Part shown: positions 12,689-12,720 of the stretch, in pieces | Position numbering within the stretch: position 1 is the stretch's first letter | Layout: each line of letters opens with the position of its first letter | Assembly: GCA_003022085.1 (NCBI GenBank) | Contig: PXQK01000107.1 | Coordinates: 1-12,720 of the forward strand | Direction of reading: 5' to 3' | DNA from: Halobacteriales archaeon QH_10_65_19 | Lineage (GTDB): Archaea; Halobacteriota; Halobacteria; Halobacteriales; Haloarculaceae | DNA: 12,720 nucleotides | The notes under the pieces: model-generated | What the model was told of the DNA's origin: nothing | Database searches by the model: none | Seen by the model: the letters and a program-made list of their open reading frames with translations, nothing else | Translations under genes and position numbers: made by a program

Positions 12689-12720
12689 GAGCCGATGGAG
12701 GGATTTCAACTAAACCTTTA

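Overview
This window looks like a haloarchaeal chromosome segment, probably from the Haloarcula/Halomicrobium side of the class (the genus is an inference). The supporting evidence is high GC with strong G/C third positions, very acidic predicted proteins, archaeal S26B-type signal peptidase active-site residues, a DUF2070 membrane protein, a TrmB regulator, and TATA-like boxes placed about 23-31 bases before many start codons. That last pattern is typical of leaderless haloarchaeal transcripts.

Layout. At 121-4188 three genes lie on the minus strand: a DUF2070 integral membrane protein, then a membrane protein with a C-terminal zinc-knuckle-like tail, overlapped by 4 bases (ATGA) with a signal peptidase I that carries an unusual C-terminal extracytoplasmic domain. 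At 4264-5396 a degenerate metallo-beta-lactamase-fold protein (minus) and a one-TM zinc-ribbon protein (plus) diverge from a 128-base spacer holding an 8-bp inverted repeat.

At 5399-10223 is the most striking block, a compact fructan/sucrose module. It has a TrmB-type sugar-sensing regulator (minus), a divergently transcribed GH68 fructosyltransferase (levansucrase/inulosucrase family), and a convergent GH32 fructan or sucrose hydrolase with an extra N-terminal domain of about 240 residues. The GH68 and GH32 genes overlap tail to tail by 15 bases. Neither enzyme shows a signal peptide. A TrmB-like palindrome (TACTA-N7-TAGTA) sits on the GH32 TATA box. The simplest reading is a sugar-controlled pair that makes and breaks fructosyl bonds, but no transporter or fructokinase lies in the window.

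At 10293-11313 a DUF457-type membrane hydrolase (plus) and two small membrane proteins (minus) converge. Both converging reading frames lose plausible coding character at the same point, near 10710-10740, which suggests a deletion that removed both 3' ends. At 11426-12255 are a Tat/lipobox lipoprotein with a DUF192 domain and a small acidic protein. A minus-strand tRNA-Arg(GCG) lies at 12395-12467. It is flanked by an 8-base motif repeated at exact 31-base steps on one side and by a relatively AT-rich, gene-poor stretch on the other.

No CRISPR array, complete insertion sequence, rRNA or replication origin was seen.
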